Shown here piece by piece: positions 6,070 through 6,150 of a stretch of DNA of 6,150 bases. Origin of the DNA: Ignavibacteriales bacterium (GTDB lineage Bacteria > Bacteroidota > Ignavibacteria > Ignavibacteriales > Ignavibacteriaceae); assembly GCA_027347125.1 (NCBI GenBank), contig DAIERC010000249.1, positions 1 through 6,150 of the forward strand, in the 5' to 3' direction. The stretch's first letter is position 1. Every line of letters starts with the position of its first letter. The position numbers and the translations under genes are program-made. Under the pieces are notes generated by a model. That model was not told the DNA's origin. It searched no databases and worked only from the letters and a program-made list of their open reading frames with translations.

Positions 6070-6150
6070 CTTTAAAATGTTTACGGTGTCCCGGTAAAAA
6101 ACGGGAAGAATAGGGAAGCCGGTTAAAATCCGGCGCTGCCGCGCAACTGT
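6070..6150 (+). ncRNA. Cobalamin (B12) riboswitch, 5' part, truncated by the window end
   Basis: The end of the window matches the conserved 5' half of the cobalamin riboswitch. Visible in order are GGTGTC (6085-6090), a hairpin CCCG (6090-6093)/CGGG (6102-6105) and AGGGAAGCCGGT (6112-6123). These are followed by a perfect stem GCCGG (6118-6122)/CCGGC (6130-6134) and the hallmark GCGCAACTGT (6141-6150). Such RNAs bind adenosyl- or aquocobalamin and turn down the downstream gene, usually a B12/TonB-dependent transporter or cobalamin synthesis gene. The 3' half, including the B12 box and the closing strand of the outer stem, lies beyond the window, as does the regulated gene. GGTTAAAAT stands where the usual sequence is GGTGAAAAT, a mild variant. 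The 5' boundary is approximate. Confidence 0.92.

Noticed and set aside
5950..6079. An exact 11-base repeat (TCTTTAAAATG) at 5950-5960 and 6069-6079
   Set aside because: It is short and A/T-rich, occurs only twice at 119-base spacing, and has no matching flanks. Chance is adequate; the first copy is not followed by riboswitch sequence.

Overview
The window carries a phosphate (Pst) uptake locus read entirely from the minus strand. In transcription order it is: outer-membrane beta-barrel porin (5600-4575), pstS (4468-3419), pstC (3419-2394), pstA (2403-1540), pstB (1534-725) and phoU (596 to beyond base 1, cut off at its C-terminus). All six genes look intact apart from the edge-truncated phoU. 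The order pstS-pstC-pstA-pstB-phoU is the classical one; the porin placed in front of it is the accessory element.

The genes form one pathway. The porin would pass anions, probably phosphate, across the outer membrane. PstS captures phosphate in the periplasm, the PstC/PstA pair forms the inner-membrane channel and PstB supplies ATPase power. PhoU links transporter state to the Pho sensor kinase. No phoB/phoR-type regulator is in the window. pstS/pstC (1 base), pstC/pstA (10 bases) and pstA/pstB (5-base gap) are tightly packed and probably translationally coupled. The pstB-phoU gap (128 bases) and porin-pstS gap (106 bases) are longer, and each holds a perfect 7-bp inverted repeat.

The regulatory DNA is the most informative part. 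Upstream of the porin five TTA-core half-sites recur at exactly 11-bp spacing (5701-5750). The promoter-proximal site ends 9 bp before a perfect TATAAT, and no -35 box is seen. Upstream of pstS there are two TTAACA half-sites, again 11 bp apart (4507-4523). This is the architecture of PhoB/PhoP-binding PHO boxes, so both genes are probably switched on by phosphate starvation.

Bases 5751 to about 6065 contain no gene that I can support. At the right edge, on the plus strand, lies the 5' part of a cobalamin (B12) riboswitch, cut by the window end. It must control a divergent gene outside the window.

The organism is a Gram-negative, moderately AT-rich bacterium, shown by the outer-membrane barrel ending in Phe and by Sec signal peptides. 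Protein style and base composition suggest the Bacteroidota/Ignavibacteria/Chlorobi neighbourhood; that placement is an impression, not a demonstration. I found no mobile elements, CRISPR arrays, tRNA or rRNA. The system itself is known; the new material is mainly its cis-regulatory layout.
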